Source: CBDCVN01 sp965223045 (GTDB lineage Bacteria; Deinococcota; Deinococci; Deinococcales; Trueperaceae). From it: 64,000 bases of DNA. The position numbers and the translations under genes were made by a program. Within the stretch, counting starts at the first letter, position 1. Each line of letters opens with the position of its first letter. Where the stretch lies: contig CBDCVN010000013.1 of NCBI GenBank assembly GCA_965223045.1, forward strand, positions 434,001 through 498,000. The letters run 5' to 3'. The notes under the pieces are model-generated. The model was not told the DNA's origin. It searched no databases and saw nothing but the letters and a program-made list of their open reading frames with translations. Shown here in pieces: positions 1-8,867 of this stretch.

Positions 1-2
1 GG

Positions 3-485
3 CTTTTTTTGGTTGAAGTTATGGGGCGCTCTTCCGGGCACATTGCACTTAATGTTGGTGTGGCTACAGGAGCAGAAATAATTCTTATACCCGAGGCACC
101 TTTTGATATTACTGGGGTCATTAAAGCTTTAGAAGACTTTGCAAAAAGGGGGAAAAGATCAAGCATAATAGTAGTTGCTGAAGGTGCCTATGAAGGTGGG
201 GCAAATAAACTTGCTCAAGACCTAGAAGGAATTTCTTCTGATTATGAAGTGCGCACCACAATTTTGGGGCATATTCAGCGTGGTGGTGCACCAAGTTCTC
301 ATGATCGTGTTTTGGCTTCGCGACTAGGCTATTTCGCTATTCAGGCTTTAAGAGAAGGGAAATCTGGAGTTATGGTTGCGGAAAATAGAGGCGATATTGT
401 TATTGTCCCTTTACGTGAAACGTGGGAAACTAGGAAAAGTGTTGATTTACAACTCTATGAAATTTCTAAAGTATTGGCAACTTAG
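3..485 (+). CDS. pfkA: 6-phosphofructokinase, C-terminal part
   Basis: This is the 3' end of an ATP-dependent phosphofructokinase, which phosphorylates fructose 6-phosphate in glycolysis; the 5' end lies before the window. The visible part begins in the EVMGR segment that binds substrate phosphate and continues through the GHIQRGG motif typical of bacterial PfkA. The frame is open from base 3, so the TTG at position 9 is not the true start. The remaining 160 or so residues match the second Rossmann-like half of a PfkA of about 320 residues. The next gene starts 13 bp downstream, which suggests co-transcription. No disruption is visible. Confidence 0.93.
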   Translation, partial: LFLVEVMGRSSGHIALNVGVATGAEIILIPEAPFDITGVIKALEDFAKRGKRSSIIVVAEGAYEGGANKLAQDLEGISSDYEVRTTILGHIQRGGAPSSHDRVLASRLGYFAIQALREGKSGVMVAENRGDIVIVPLRETWETRKSVDLQLYEISKVLAT

Positions 486-497
486 GTTCATTAAGCC

Positions 498-890
498 TTG
501 GCAAAGAAAATGACTGATAAAGATCTAGGATTTTATCAAGCTTGGGTAAATATTCTTGAATGGATGAAAGAGTATGCTCAAAAAAATCAAGAAGCTAAAT
601 TTGAGAAGGAAGCCGACTTTCCAGATTATATTTACCGTATGGAGCGGCCTTATGATTTACCAACTACTGTTATGAGCGCATCTCTTTCAGATGTGCAAGG
701 GCAACCAGTACTATTTCTAAATGCTAGTCCGAGGCACAGTTTTTTTAAAGAAGTAATAGTTCATCCTTATGAATCACATAGCTATCGTAAGCTCACCTAT
801 AACCTTGATAAGAAGAGCTTGGTTGAAGATAAACGAGTTTTTACTAAAGAGATATTGTTTACTCTAGCAGATAAACTTTTTAATGCTTAA
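498..890 (+). CDS. Conserved hypothetical protein, 130 aa
   Basis: I do not recognise this family. The product is soluble, charged and lacks a signal peptide or membrane segment. An N-terminal amphipathic helix rich in Lys, Glu and Trp precedes a mixed region, and the C-terminus ends in a hydrophobic helix. The frame begins at TTG 498, while an ATG at 510 is an equally possible start four codons later. It lies 13 bp after pfkA and probably shares its transcript. Codon use resembles its neighbours, so the frame is believable as a gene. Confidence 0.6.
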   Translation: MAKKMTDKDLGFYQAWVNILEWMKEYAQKNQEAKFEKEADFPDYIYRMERPYDLPTTVMSASLSDVQGQPVLFLNASPRHSFFKEVIVHPYESHSYRKLTYNLDKKSLVEDKRVFTKEILFTLADKLFNA

Positions 891-1012
891 ATCATAGTTA
901 TCCAGAGAAGTCTTTTACCTAAAGTTGTGGAATTATGTCATTTCTAGCTCCAAGCACATCTCTAGGATAAAATTACTAAAATTTTGAGCCAATCAATCAG
1001 TTAGAATCAGAC

Positions 1013-1987
1013 ATGTCTTACCTTTTAAGAGTTTGCAAGAGTAACCTAAGATATTTGCTTAAAATTATTTTTTTAAGTTTAGTTTGTATGGCCTGTACAC
1101 AACAAAATTCCATACTGGCCAACGGAGCAACAGACCCTAACTTAAAAGTTGCTTTTATTGGTGACCAAGGATTTGGACCCAATGCTGAGGCAGTACTAAG
1201 ACTTATTCAAAACGAGGGTACTGATATGGTGTTGCATCAAGGTGATTTTGAATATACTCAGAATCCAGATGCTTGGGATAACCAAATAAATAACGTTTTG
1301 GGAGCTAACTTTCCATACTTTGCCTCGGTTGGTAACCATGATATTGAAAAAGAAATGTGGCCAATTTACCAACAAAAGTTGCAAGAACGCCTTAACCGTG
1401 TTGCAGGAGCAAGTTGTTCAGGTGACTTGGGTGTTAACTCGGCCTGCACTTACAAAGGCCTTTTCTTTATTCTTTCTGGCGTGGGTACTTTGGGTAGTGA
1501 TCATGAAGCTTTTATTCGCAATGAGTTAGCTAATGACACGTCATTATGGCGTATTTGTACTTGGCATAAAAATCAAAGGCTTATGCAAGTGGGAGGGAAG
1601 GGTAATGATACTGGTTGGGGTGTATATGAAGCATGTCGGGAGAGTGGTGCAATTATAGCTACTGGTCACGAGCACTCTTATTCGCGCACTCATCTGATGA
1701 GCAGTTTTGAATTTCAAACTGTAGCTGCAACCGATAATACCTTAATTTTAGAAAAAGGGAAGACTTTTGCTTTTGTTTCTGGTTTAGGTGGTAAAAGCAT
1801 CCGTGATCAAAAACTAGATGGTAGTTGGTGGGCTGCTATTTATACTTCTACTCAGGGAGCCAGTTATGGTGCATTATTTTGCACTTTTCATGTAGATGGG
1901 CAACCAGATAAAGCTGAGTGTTATTTTAAAGATATTGAAGGACAAGTACCTGACAGTTTTACATTATTTAGTCAAGTACAGCCTTAG
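1013..1987 (+). CDS. Metallophosphoesterase lipoprotein
   Basis: This 324-residue calcineurin-like phosphoesterase is probably anchored outside the cytoplasmic membrane. The first 28 residues form a signal peptide ending in the lipobox CMAC. The metal-binding motifs follow in order: GDQG near residue 49, GDFEY near 76, GNHD near 108, and GHEHSYSRTH near 218. This is the purple-acid-phosphatase-like arrangement for a two-metal centre, so a phosphomonoesterase or phosphodiesterase is expected; the substrate cannot be read. It stands alone, 123 bp after the previous gene, with a hairpin just downstream. Confidence 0.85.
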   Translation: MSYLLRVCKSNLRYLLKIIFLSLVCMACTQQNSILANGATDPNLKVAFIGDQGFGPNAEAVLRLIQNEGTDMVLHQGDFEYTQNPDAWDNQINNVLGANFPYFASVGNHDIEKEMWPIYQQKLQERLNRVAGASCSGDLGVNSACTYKGLFFILSGVGTLGSDHEAFIRNELANDTSLWRICTWHKNQRLMQVGGKGNDTGWGVYEACRESGAIIATGHEHSYSRTHLMSSFEFQTVAATDNTLILEKGKTFAFVSGLGGKSIRDQKLDGSWWAAIYTSTQGASYGALFCTFHVDGQPDKAECYFKDIEGQVPDSFTLFSQVQP

Positions 1988-1995
1988 GGCACTAT

Positions 1996-2018
1996 ATTCC
2001 AAAGCTTTGCTTTGGAAT
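1996..2018. terminator. Hairpin after the phosphoesterase gene
   Basis: A 9-bp stem (ATTCCAAAG / CTTTGGAAT) with a 5-base loop starts 9 bp past the stop codon. There is no clear T-run after it, so this is a possible rather than canonical intrinsic terminator. Confidence 0.45.
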
Positions 2019-2060
2019 GTCTGCCCAAACACTATGTCATTGAAACCGTGTTGTAGGTGT

Positions 2061-2084
2061 AGGGGGTTCAAAATTTTGAACCCT
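2061..2084. repeat. Intergenic palindrome, GGGTTCAAAA family
   Basis: A perfect 20-bp palindrome (GGGTTCAAAA and its complement, 2064-2083) lies between two convergent genes. Related copies occur at 3637-3666 and, inverted, at 24242-24271, with the shared form GGAGGGTTYAARATYTYAAATCCC. It may serve as a bidirectional terminator or be a REP-like dispersed element. Confidence 0.5.
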
Positions 2085-2196
2085 TATGATTAATAGCTTA
2101 TAAAGCCTGTGGTGGGAGTTCTGAGGAATTTGAGAGTTCATTTAGGTTTATATATTTTGAGAAAATCAAAAGAAGTTATAATTAACGATAATTTGT

Positions 2197-3519
2197 TTAA
2201 AGCTTTTCCTCAACGCCGGGCACACCTAGTTTAGTTTGCACTAGTCTTTCTACATATTCGCCAACTTTAGGTAGAGTAATTCGGCTGGTTACTTCATGCA
2301 AGAACCCTGTAACTAGCACATGCTCAGCAACTTCAGGACGCAAACCACGGCTCATTAGGTAAAAACGTTGTTCTTCGGGTACAGGACTTACTGTTGAACC
2401 ATGCGAACACCTTACATCATTGGCAGCTATTTCTAGTTGTGGAATAGATATGGCCTCGCTGTCATTATCTAATAAGAAGTTGCGGTTAGTTTGGTAAGCA
2501 TCTGTTTTTTGCGCTCCTTCATCAACTACAATGATACCGCTATAGACAGCCTTACTTTCATCCCGGAGAGCACCTTTAAAGAGCAAATCACTAAAAGCAT
2601 GATCGCTTTTGTGGTGCTGAAGGGTGTATTGATTATAATGTTGTTTTTTATCGGCAAAGTAAAGGCCTAGCATCTCAGATTTGCTACCGGGGCCATTTAG
2701 AACTGATTCCACTTCTGTTCTTGCTGCTTTAGCACCTAGGTTAACAGTGAGTGACTCTAGGCGACTGTTGCGCTCGAGCTTAGCCTGCATCTTACTGATA
2801 TGAGCAACTGTTCTTGACCAATTTTGCAAATTCACATAGCGAAGTTTAGCTCCATCTAGCAAGATGATTTCCACAGCACTGTTGTTAAAAAGCTTCTCAC
2901 CAAAATCTTCACTGGTGTATTCATCAATAAAGGTGGCTTTAGCATTGGACTCTAAAACAATTAGCGTTCTAGAAGTGATCATACCACCATAATCAACACT
3001 GTAAAATGTCCCTAAGGGAAGCTTAACTTCTACATTTTTTGGTACATATAGAAAAGTACCATTCTCCCACAAGGCACTATTTAAGGCCGTGTATTTGGTT
3101 TGTGCAGCATTAACGGTGCTATAAAGATATTTTTGTAGAAGGTCACTATGCTCATTGATTGCTGTGCGTAAGTCAGTAAAAATCACGCCTTTTTCAGCTA
3201 TATTGGCTTTACGGTGAATTAGCTTATTGCTTTTTTGCACCATGACCCCTTCAGCGTCCGAGTCGGTTATGCGCATTTTAATACGCTCGCTTACCTGCTC
3301 ATTTTTAGATTCCTCAATAGGCTTGAATCCTTCAATAGAGAATTGCTCTAGTTGTGTGTAACGCCACTGTTCCATACGATTAGTAGGCCAAGGTTTATTA
3401 GCAAAAGATTGTAGGGCCTTAAGGCGTTCTTTGGCTAACCAATCAGGTTCGTGGTACTTTTGGCTAATAGCTTTTATTGTTGTTTCAGAAATGGCAGAAT
3501 TATCTACTAATGTTGACAT
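2197..3519 (-). CDS. sufD: Fe-S cluster assembly protein SufD
   Basis: This 440-residue SufB/SufD-family scaffold subunit works in the SufBCD complex that builds iron-sulfur clusters in the cytoplasm. The C-terminal beta-helix signature is clear: a CSHGSTVS segment near residue 365 is followed by the FYLMSRGL and VTGFLHEV segments of SufD/SufB. The ATG at 3519 is preferred over the upstream TTG at 3531 because GAAAGGAAAC sits just before it. The gene is convergent with the phosphoesterase and stands apart from sufB and sufC, which are not in the window. No frameshift is seen. Confidence 0.9.
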   Translation of the reverse strand: MSTLVDNSAISETTIKAISQKYHEPDWLAKERLKALQSFANKPWPTNRMEQWRYTQLEQFSIEGFKPIEESKNEQVSERIKMRITDSDAEGVMVQKSNKLIHRKANIAEKGVIFTDLRTAINEHSDLLQKYLYSTVNAAQTKYTALNSALWENGTFLYVPKNVEVKLPLGTFYSVDYGGMITSRTLIVLESNAKATFIDEYTSEDFGEKLFNNSAVEIILLDGAKLRYVNLQNWSRTVAHISKMQAKLERNSRLESLTVNLGAKAARTEVESVLNGPGSKSEMLGLYFADKKQHYNQYTLQHHKSDHAFSDLLFKGALRDESKAVYSGIIVVDEGAQKTDAYQTNRNFLLDNDSEAISIPQLEIAANDVRCSHGSTVSPVPEEQRFYLMSRGLRPEVAEHVLVTGFLHEVTSRITLPKVGEYVERLVQTKLGVPGVEEKL

Positions 3520-3636
3520 GTTTCCTTTCAAGCTACTGATTTTAACATTATTCTGGTTGAATGAAATACCATTGCTGTTTTACCAAATAATTGTACATCC
3601 AATAGCTATAAGGGCATTTGGGGTAGGTTTATTTGA

Positions 3637-3666
3637 GGAGGGTTCAAAATCTCAAATCCCTACAAA
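3637..3666. repeat. Intergenic repeat, GGGTTCAAAA family
   Basis: This copy reads GGAGGGTTCAAAATCTCAAA then TCCCTACAAA. It matches, inverted and with a few changes, the copy at 24242-24271. It lies between the divergent sufD and amidase genes. Confidence 0.5.
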
Positions 3667-3765
3667 TATCTTTTGTGAGACATTGTGACTGGGTTATTGT
3701 GATATGGTTCCCTTTTCTCCAGAGAAATAATTTCCCATAAGGGTTTAGAATTAGGTGTTTTTATT

Positions 3766-5103
3766 ATGGATTCTCAAGAAATTTGCTCTCTTGGTATTGC
3801 TCAGTTAGCTCGAGCATATCGCCAAGGCATAATAAATTCCCAAAAGGTTACAGAAGTCTATTTTGAAGCTATAAATAAATATAGTAGAATATACTTAAAA
3901 GTAATGCCAGAACGTGCTCTTAGTCAAGCTAAACGTGCAGATGACTTATTCGATCAGGGTGTTGATCTAGGTCCTTTACAAGGTATTCCCTTAGCATTAA
4001 AAGATGTTATTGATACTAAAGGAGACATAACTACAGCAGGTAGTAAAGCCTTAGCTAAAAGCAATTTGCCTGCCAAAGAAGATGCCCTAGTAGCTAAGCG
4101 CTTAGATGAATTAGGGGCAATTTTTTTGGGTAAAACAAATATGACAGAACTAGCTTTTTCAGGTATAGGGATTAACCCTTACTATGGTACACCTGAAAGC
4201 ATTTTGGCTAAAGGATGTATTCCTGGCGGCTCATCTTCAGGTTCTGCTGTGGCAGTGGCTAGAAAGCTAGCCTGTGCTGCACTAGGATCTGATACAGGGG
4301 GTTCAGTACGTATACCAAGTGCTTTTAATGGTTTGGTGGGCTTAAAAACTACTGATGGAGATATTCCTACTGAAGGCATTCAACCATTATCATTTACTCT
4401 AGATACTATTGGGCCCATAGCACGAACTGTAGAAGATACTTTCATTCTTTGGCAAGGTTTAGCTGCTCGAGACTTCAAAGTTTTCAGAAGTAAGGGAGTA
4501 AAAGATTTATGCTTGCTTAAAGCCACTACTGTAGTGCAGGAAGCCTTAGATGAAGAAGTAGCCGAGGCTTTTGATAATACCTGTAAGCAGTTAAGTTATT
4601 TGGGGGCAAAGGTTATTGAAAAAGAAGTGCCTGAGTTTGCTAAGATCCACCAGATTATTGGCCGATATGGTTATCTAGCAGGGTTTGAGGCTTTTGCTTT
4701 TTATGAAGATTTGTTGGCTAAATATTCAGATGATATAGACCCTAAGGTAGTAGCGCGGATTACTATGAATAAGGATAAGATGGCAGCTGATTATGTTCGG
4801 GTTTTGCTCGAGCGTAAAAATCTAAGAAAAAACTTTTGGCAAGCCTATGAAAAGTTTGATGCTATTTTAGCTCCTACTGTTCCTATACTACCACCAAGAA
4901 TTAGCGCTCTAAGCAAAGAAAATGAATATTTCCATGCTAATAGTCTTTGCTTGCGAAATACTTTGTTATTTAATTTTTTAGGAGTACCTGCTATTAGTGT
5001 GCCTTGTTTAAAAGGTAAGCCTATAGGTTTTATGGTTGCTACTAGGAAAAATCAAGAAGATCTAGCACTTAATATTGCTCATGTTGTTGAGAAACTAGAA
5101 TAA
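3766..5103 (+). CDS. Amidase-signature family hydrolase (GatA-like)
   Basis: This 445-residue amidase-signature enzyme hydrolyses an amide bond with a Ser-cisSer-Lys triad. Lys79 (in LALKDVID), the Ser-rich loop GGSSSGS at 154-160 and the acyl nucleophile Ser180 (in DTGGSVRIP) are all present, so it should be active. It is shorter than typical GatA (about 480 residues), and no gatB or gatC is nearby, so a catabolic or acyl-amide hydrolase is as likely as the Glu-tRNA amidotransferase subunit. It is a single gene, divergent from sufD, followed by about 210 bp of AT-rich spacer. Confidence 0.85.
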   Translation: MDSQEICSLGIAQLARAYRQGIINSQKVTEVYFEAINKYSRIYLKVMPERALSQAKRADDLFDQGVDLGPLQGIPLALKDVIDTKGDITTAGSKALAKSNLPAKEDALVAKRLDELGAIFLGKTNMTELAFSGIGINPYYGTPESILAKGCIPGGSSSGSAVAVARKLACAALGSDTGGSVRIPSAFNGLVGLKTTDGDIPTEGIQPLSFTLDTIGPIARTVEDTFILWQGLAARDFKVFRSKGVKDLCLLKATTVVQEALDEEVAEAFDNTCKQLSYLGAKVIEKEVPEFAKIHQIIGRYGYLAGFEAFAFYEDLLAKYSDDIDPKVVARITMNKDKMAADYVRVLLERKNLRKNFWQAYEKFDAILAPTVPILPPRISALSKENEYFHANSLCLRNTLLFNFLGVPAISVPCLKGKPIGFMVATRKNQEDLALNIAHVVEKLE

Positions 5104-5312
5104 TTGCTTGCTCTTGATTAATAAAAACTTCTTATGATAAGCTGAGTCCCGTTTGTAGATTTGAACTTTGTTCAATAAAAAACTAAAATATATTGTAGTG
5201 AAATAATTTAAAGGTCACACACTTGTAAATTACTGGATAGGCTTTGTAAAGTGGTTGATTTGAATTTTTTTGAAGAATTATCATCCAATCAATTTAACTT
5301 AAGGAGGTACTT

Positions 5313-5840
5313 ATGAATCCCCAGATAGTTTTTTATGTCCTTATTATTTTTGGTGCTGTGTGGACTATAGCATGGCTTTGGGTTTTAGCTAGCTCTCGAG
5401 CAACCACATCCTATGAGGATGTAGCCCCCAAGGTGGCTGGTCTGCGCCGTGGTTTGTTTTATCCTTTGTTGATAATTGCAGTACTAGCTTTAGTAGGCTC
5501 TTTGTTCCTATTGCCATATTCACAAGTGCGGGCACGTACTATTGGTGAGCCTGAGCACACAGTGAATGTTAAAGCTCAGCAGTGGGCTTGGATTTTTGAA
5601 CCTAGTGCTACTGTTCCAGCAGGCAAAGCAGTAGAATTTGTATTAACTTCTGAAGACGTAAATCATGGTTTTGGTATCTATAATGATCAAGGACGGCTAC
5701 TTACTCAGGTACAGGCCATGCCGGGCTACGAAAATCGTCTAATATACAAGTTTGATGAAGCAGGAACTTATAAGATTCTTTGTCTCGAGCTATGTGGTAA
5801 TGCTCATCATGTTATGGCTGCAGACCTAACGGTAGAATAA
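5313..5840 (+). CDS. Heme-copper oxidoreductase CuA subunit (subunit II)
   Basis: This 175-residue subunit II carries the dinuclear CuA centre that takes electrons from cytochrome c or quinol outside the membrane. All CuA ligands are visible: His118, Cys157, Glu159 (backbone), Cys161, His165 and Met168. Two membrane segments (about 5-26 and 47-68) anchor it, whereas the Thermus ba3 subunit II has one plus a separate IIa peptide. A strong AAGGAGGT precedes the ATG. The catalytic subunit starts 10 bp downstream in the same operon. The size and CuA loop are those of the ba3 (B) family. Confidence 0.92.
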   Translation: MNPQIVFYVLIIFGAVWTIAWLWVLASSRATTSYEDVAPKVAGLRRGLFYPLLIIAVLALVGSLFLLPYSQVRARTIGEPEHTVNVKAQQWAWIFEPSATVPAGKAVEFVLTSEDVNHGFGIYNDQGRLLTQVQAMPGYENRLIYKFDEAGTYKILCLELCGNAHHVMAADLTVE

Positions 5841-5850
5841 GGAGAAAGTT

Positions 5851-7359
5851 GTGAGTCAAGAAGAAAAAACTCTTAACGGTAATAATAGTGGAATTTTACG
5901 TGTTGCCTTAGTTTATATGATTACTGGCTTTGCCGTATTTGCTTTGATGGGCCTTTTAGGCTTATTAATGCGCTTAAGCCATGGAGAAGTTGCCATAACT
6001 TTATTTAATCAAACTATTGGCTTTAAATTATCTGCTGACTGGTTTTATAGCATTATGACCTTGCATGGTAGTGGCATGGTAGCAGGCAATTTACTAGCGG
6101 CTATGGGTGGTTTTGCAGCTGTGGCAAGCAAATCAATGAAGCTTAGTAGTCGCCTTTTGTGGACAGTTTTTATTATTTACTTCCTAGGCGCAGGTTTTGT
6201 AATTGTTTCTACTATGCTAGGCGGTTTTGCTGCTGGCTGGACAGTTCTTCATCCACTACCTTATGAAGCAAAGGGAGCATGGAATTTATGGGCTGCTTTA
6301 GCTATGTACGCAGGCTACCTTTTTATAGCTGTAGCGTTTTTACTTTATTGCCTTAACCTTCTGTACGCTACTGTGAAAACTAATGGTGGCTTAGGCAAAG
6401 CTCTGGCTTGGTCATACCTCTTTAGTGGAGGTCGCAAAAATAAAGATAACTTACCTCGTCCAGTTGAAATTTTGGCTGCAGTAGTAGCTATTGATGGTGT
6501 TATAACTGTTTTGGCAGGTGCTGCTCTACTGGTGCCTCTTTTTCTCCAAGCTGCAGGTATAGTAGAAATGGTAGATGCTCTTTTTGCCAAGAACTTCCTA
6601 TTCTTGTTTGGGCATACACTAGTTAATTTAAACATTTATCTAGCTGCAGGTTTGGTATACACAATATTACCTATATATACAGGACGCCCCTGGAAAACTA
6701 GTTGGCCTTTGGTATTGGCTTTAAACCTAGTCATTATTATGATACTGCTACCTTATTTCCACCACCTATACCAAGACTTTGCCCAATCTAACATCTTCCA
6801 AATCTTGGGAATTATTGGTTCTTATGGTGTGGCATTACCTGCTTTCTTGGTAACCATTCTAGGTGGCTTAGGCATGATTTACCGTTCAGGACTGCGCTGG
6901 TCCGTACCTTCAATACTAATTGTAATAGGTTTATGGGGTTGGACCTTTGGCGGTGCAGCAGCAGTTATTGATGCCACCATTCCTGTTAATCAAGTTATGC
7001 ACAATACGCTGTGGGTTCCTGCTCACTTTCACACATACTATCTGCTTGGTGCAGTAGCTTTTGCTTGGGCTTTTATGTACCATCTTATTTATGAACTAAG
7101 TGGAGCTTCAGAAAACTTTATGAGTAAGTTCTCTGCGTGGCTTTATGGCATTGGTGGAGCAGGTTTTGTTATTATGTTCTTCCTTTCTGGTGCCAACAGT
7201 GTGCCTCGCCGTTATGCAGAACACTTACCCGAGTGGCAAGGATATGCTCAAATTGCCTCTATCTTTGTGCTTGTTTTAACTTTAAGTTTGCTGTGGTTGG
7301 GTATTGAAATGCTAGCAAGGCTCAGGGGTGCTTGGAAAGGTACAACTCAAACAGCATAG
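5851..7359 (+). CDS. ba3-like heme-copper subunit I lacking the active-site Tyr (possible NO reductase)
   Basis: This 502-residue, roughly 12-helix catalytic subunit starts with GTG after GGAGAAAG. Ligands can be placed by comparison with ba3 oxidases: low-spin heme His72 and His394, high-spin heme His392, and CuB His255, His304 and His305. The tyrosine four residues after the first CuB histidine, which is cross-linked in O2-reducing A and B families, is Asn259 here (motif HTLVN). NO reductases of this superfamily also lack that tyrosine, so a CuA-type NO reductase like that of Bacillus azotoformans is a serious alternative to a terminal oxidase. No maturation genes are nearby. Confidence 0.85.
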   Translation: MSQEEKTLNGNNSGILRVALVYMITGFAVFALMGLLGLLMRLSHGEVAITLFNQTIGFKLSADWFYSIMTLHGSGMVAGNLLAAMGGFAAVASKSMKLSSRLLWTVFIIYFLGAGFVIVSTMLGGFAAGWTVLHPLPYEAKGAWNLWAALAMYAGYLFIAVAFLLYCLNLLYATVKTNGGLGKALAWSYLFSGGRKNKDNLPRPVEILAAVVAIDGVITVLAGAALLVPLFLQAAGIVEMVDALFAKNFLFLFGHTLVNLNIYLAAGLVYTILPIYTGRPWKTSWPLVLALNLVIIMILLPYFHHLYQDFAQSNIFQILGIIGSYGVALPAFLVTILGGLGMIYRSGLRWSVPSILIVIGLWGWTFGGAAAVIDATIPVNQVMHNTLWVPAHFHTYYLLGAVAFAWAFMYHLIYELSGASENFMSKFSAWLYGIGGAGFVIMFFLSGANSVPRRYAEHLPEWQGYAQIASIFVLVLTLSLLWLGIEMLARLRGAWKGTTQTA

Positions 7360-7387
7360 ATTTTTTTTATTACTAGAAAAGCACTTT

Positions 7388-7427
7388 AAACCTCGAAGGC
7401 TATCAAAATCTTCGAGGTTTTTCTTTT
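7388..7427 (+). terminator. Intrinsic terminator of the heme-copper operon
   Basis: An 11-bp perfect stem (AAACCTCGAAG / CTTCGAGGTTT, 7388-7398 and 7410-7420) with an 11-base loop is followed by TTCTTTT. It begins 28 bp after the subunit I stop codon. Confidence 0.85.
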
Positions 7428-7497
7428 AAGGGACTACCCAAACCCTTCAAAGATAGGAAACCCCTAAACACAAAATGGACATCATAACACTCTCTAG

Positions 7498-7524
7498 TGG
7501 GTCAGGTTAAAAAGGGAAATGGTA
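7498..7524 (+). repeat. Solitary transposon end (GGGTCAGGTTAAAAAGG type)
   Basis: This stretch matches the terminal inverted repeat of the element at 43138-44709 (GGGTCAGGTTAAAAAGGRAA then ATGSTAT). No partner end or transposase is nearby, so it is a relic upstream of asnB. Confidence 0.5.
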
Positions 7525-7567
7525 TGTTTGTTAATAAACCCTCCCTAAGGAGTAAGTTGTATCAGAT

Positions 7568-7882
7568 ATGTGCGGAATTTTAGCAATAGTTGGAAAGAGA
7601 CCAGAAAAGCAAGTGAAAGAACTTTCAGATAGGATGAAATATCGTGGACCCGATGAAAGAGGTCTATGGATTCAGGAGAATGATGGTTCTATTTTGTCTC
7701 ATGAACGTTTGTCAATAATTGACCTTTCAACAGGTAAACAACCTATTCAAGGTACACATACAGCTTGGGTAGTTCACAACGGTGAAATCTACAACCATGA
7801 GGAATTACGTACAGGAGAATTGTCGCACAAAAATTTTAGAACAACTTGTGACAGTGAAGTAATTAGAGTTGTTCGGAAATAG
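7568..7882 (+). pseudogene. asnB: Asparagine synthetase, N-terminal part (interrupted)
   Basis: This is the 5' piece of a glutamine-hydrolysing asparagine synthetase. The mature N-terminal Cys2 nucleophile (MCGILAI) and the glutaminase motifs RGPDE, SHERLSIID and NGEIYNH are all intact. The true reading frame ends at codon 99 (ATT, 7862-7864), where an IS5-family element has inserted; the last few codons and the stop belong to the element. The ATG at 7568 is fixed because the Cys must follow Met. If the element and one 3-bp target copy were removed, the frame would continue directly into the piece starting at 8871. Confidence 0.9.
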
Positions 7883-8867
7883 CCAAATCAGCTAAAATAG
7901 TAGCTAGTATGGTAGTTTTCAAAACCAGAAGTGACAGACAAGTAAGAGCCTTGACAGGTTTGCCTGAAGAAAAGATAAATGAGTTAGAGACAGTGTTTGA
8001 AGAGGTATATGAGGAGCAAAGTCAAAAAGACTATGAAGAACAACAAGCTAAAGGGGAAAGAGAACGATCTAGGGGAGGAGGAAGAAAAAGTAAACTTCCT
8101 TCTACTAAACACAAACTCGAATTTATTCTCTACTACCTGAAAAGTTATCCTACAATGGATGAATTAGCAGAGAAGTTTGATATGTCTCGTTCCAGTGCAC
8201 ACTATTGGGTACATAAGCTGCTGCCAATTCTCTCAGCAGCCTTGGCAAAATTAGGTATGTTGCCTAAGAGAGAGTTCAATACACCTGAGGAGTTAAAAGA
8301 AGCGCTTGAAGAAGCAAGAAAAATACTGATTGATGCTACAGAAAGGAAACATAGACGCCCTAGTGAAGAAGAAAAGCAGGAGGAGCTATATAGTGGAAAA
8401 AAGAAGGGGCACACGGTAAAAAACACAATAATAGCAACAGGAAGAAAGGTAATAATCTATGTAGGAAGGACATTTGCTGGGCGGAGACATGACTATGGGA
8501 TGTTTAAGGAGGAGTTTCCACCTAAACAAGGCTGGCTGAAAGAGGAGGGAAAAAGAGCAAATCTAGACTCAGGTTATCAAGGTATAAACAAGGATTATGG
8601 GATAGGAGCAGCGATACCAAAGAAAAAGCCAAGGAAGAGTAAAAAGAATCCTAATCCAGAGCTAACAGAAGCAGAGAAGGAGAGGAATAAAAGGCTGGGC
8701 AAAGCAAGGATATATGTAGAACATGCCATAGGAGGTATGAAACGCTTTAATATACTAGTGCATGCCTTTCGGAATCGTAAGGCAGGTTTTGTAGATAGCG
8801 TTATAGCTGTCTGTGGGGGGCTTTGGAATTTTTTGATTGTTTAAACTATTTATTTCCGAACAACTCT
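7865..8867 (+). mobile_element. IS5-family element (ISL2-like), copy 1
   Basis: The element is 1003 bp, bounded by perfect 17-bp inverted repeats (AGAGTTGTTCGGAAATA) and flanked by the 3-bp target duplication ATT (7862-7864, 8868-8870). One transposase gene fills it. The 3-bp duplication and the layout fit the ISL2 group of IS5. A second copy lies at 45509-47053. It splits asnB. Confidence 0.93.
7909..8844 (+). CDS. IS5-family DDE transposase (DDE_Tnp_4 type)
   Basis: This 311-residue transposase has a basic, charged N-terminus, then a helix-turn-helix region (about 75-105, around the MDELAEKFDMSRSSAHYW segment). The catalytic core follows, with the first Asp in LIDATE near residue 143, the second in NLDSGYQGI near 218, and the Glu in VEHAIGGMKR near 279. 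It is intact, so this copy could be active. The homologous gene in the second copy is split. Its codon use is Lys/Glu-rich and it lacks the CTCGAG motif found in resident genes. Confidence 0.9.
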   Translation: MVVFKTRSDRQVRALTGLPEEKINELETVFEEVYEEQSQKDYEEQQAKGERERSRGGGRKSKLPSTKHKLEFILYYLKSYPTMDELAEKFDMSRSSAHYWVHKLLPILSAALAKLGMLPKREFNTPEELKEALEEARKILIDATERKHRRPSEEEKQEELYSGKKKGHTVKNTIIATGRKVIIYVGRTFAGRRHDYGMFKEEFPPKQGWLKEEGKRANLDSGYQGINKDYGIGAAIPKKKPRKSKKNPNPELTEAEKERNKRLGKARIYVEHAIGGMKRFNILVHAFRNRKAGFVDSVIAVCGGLWNFLIV

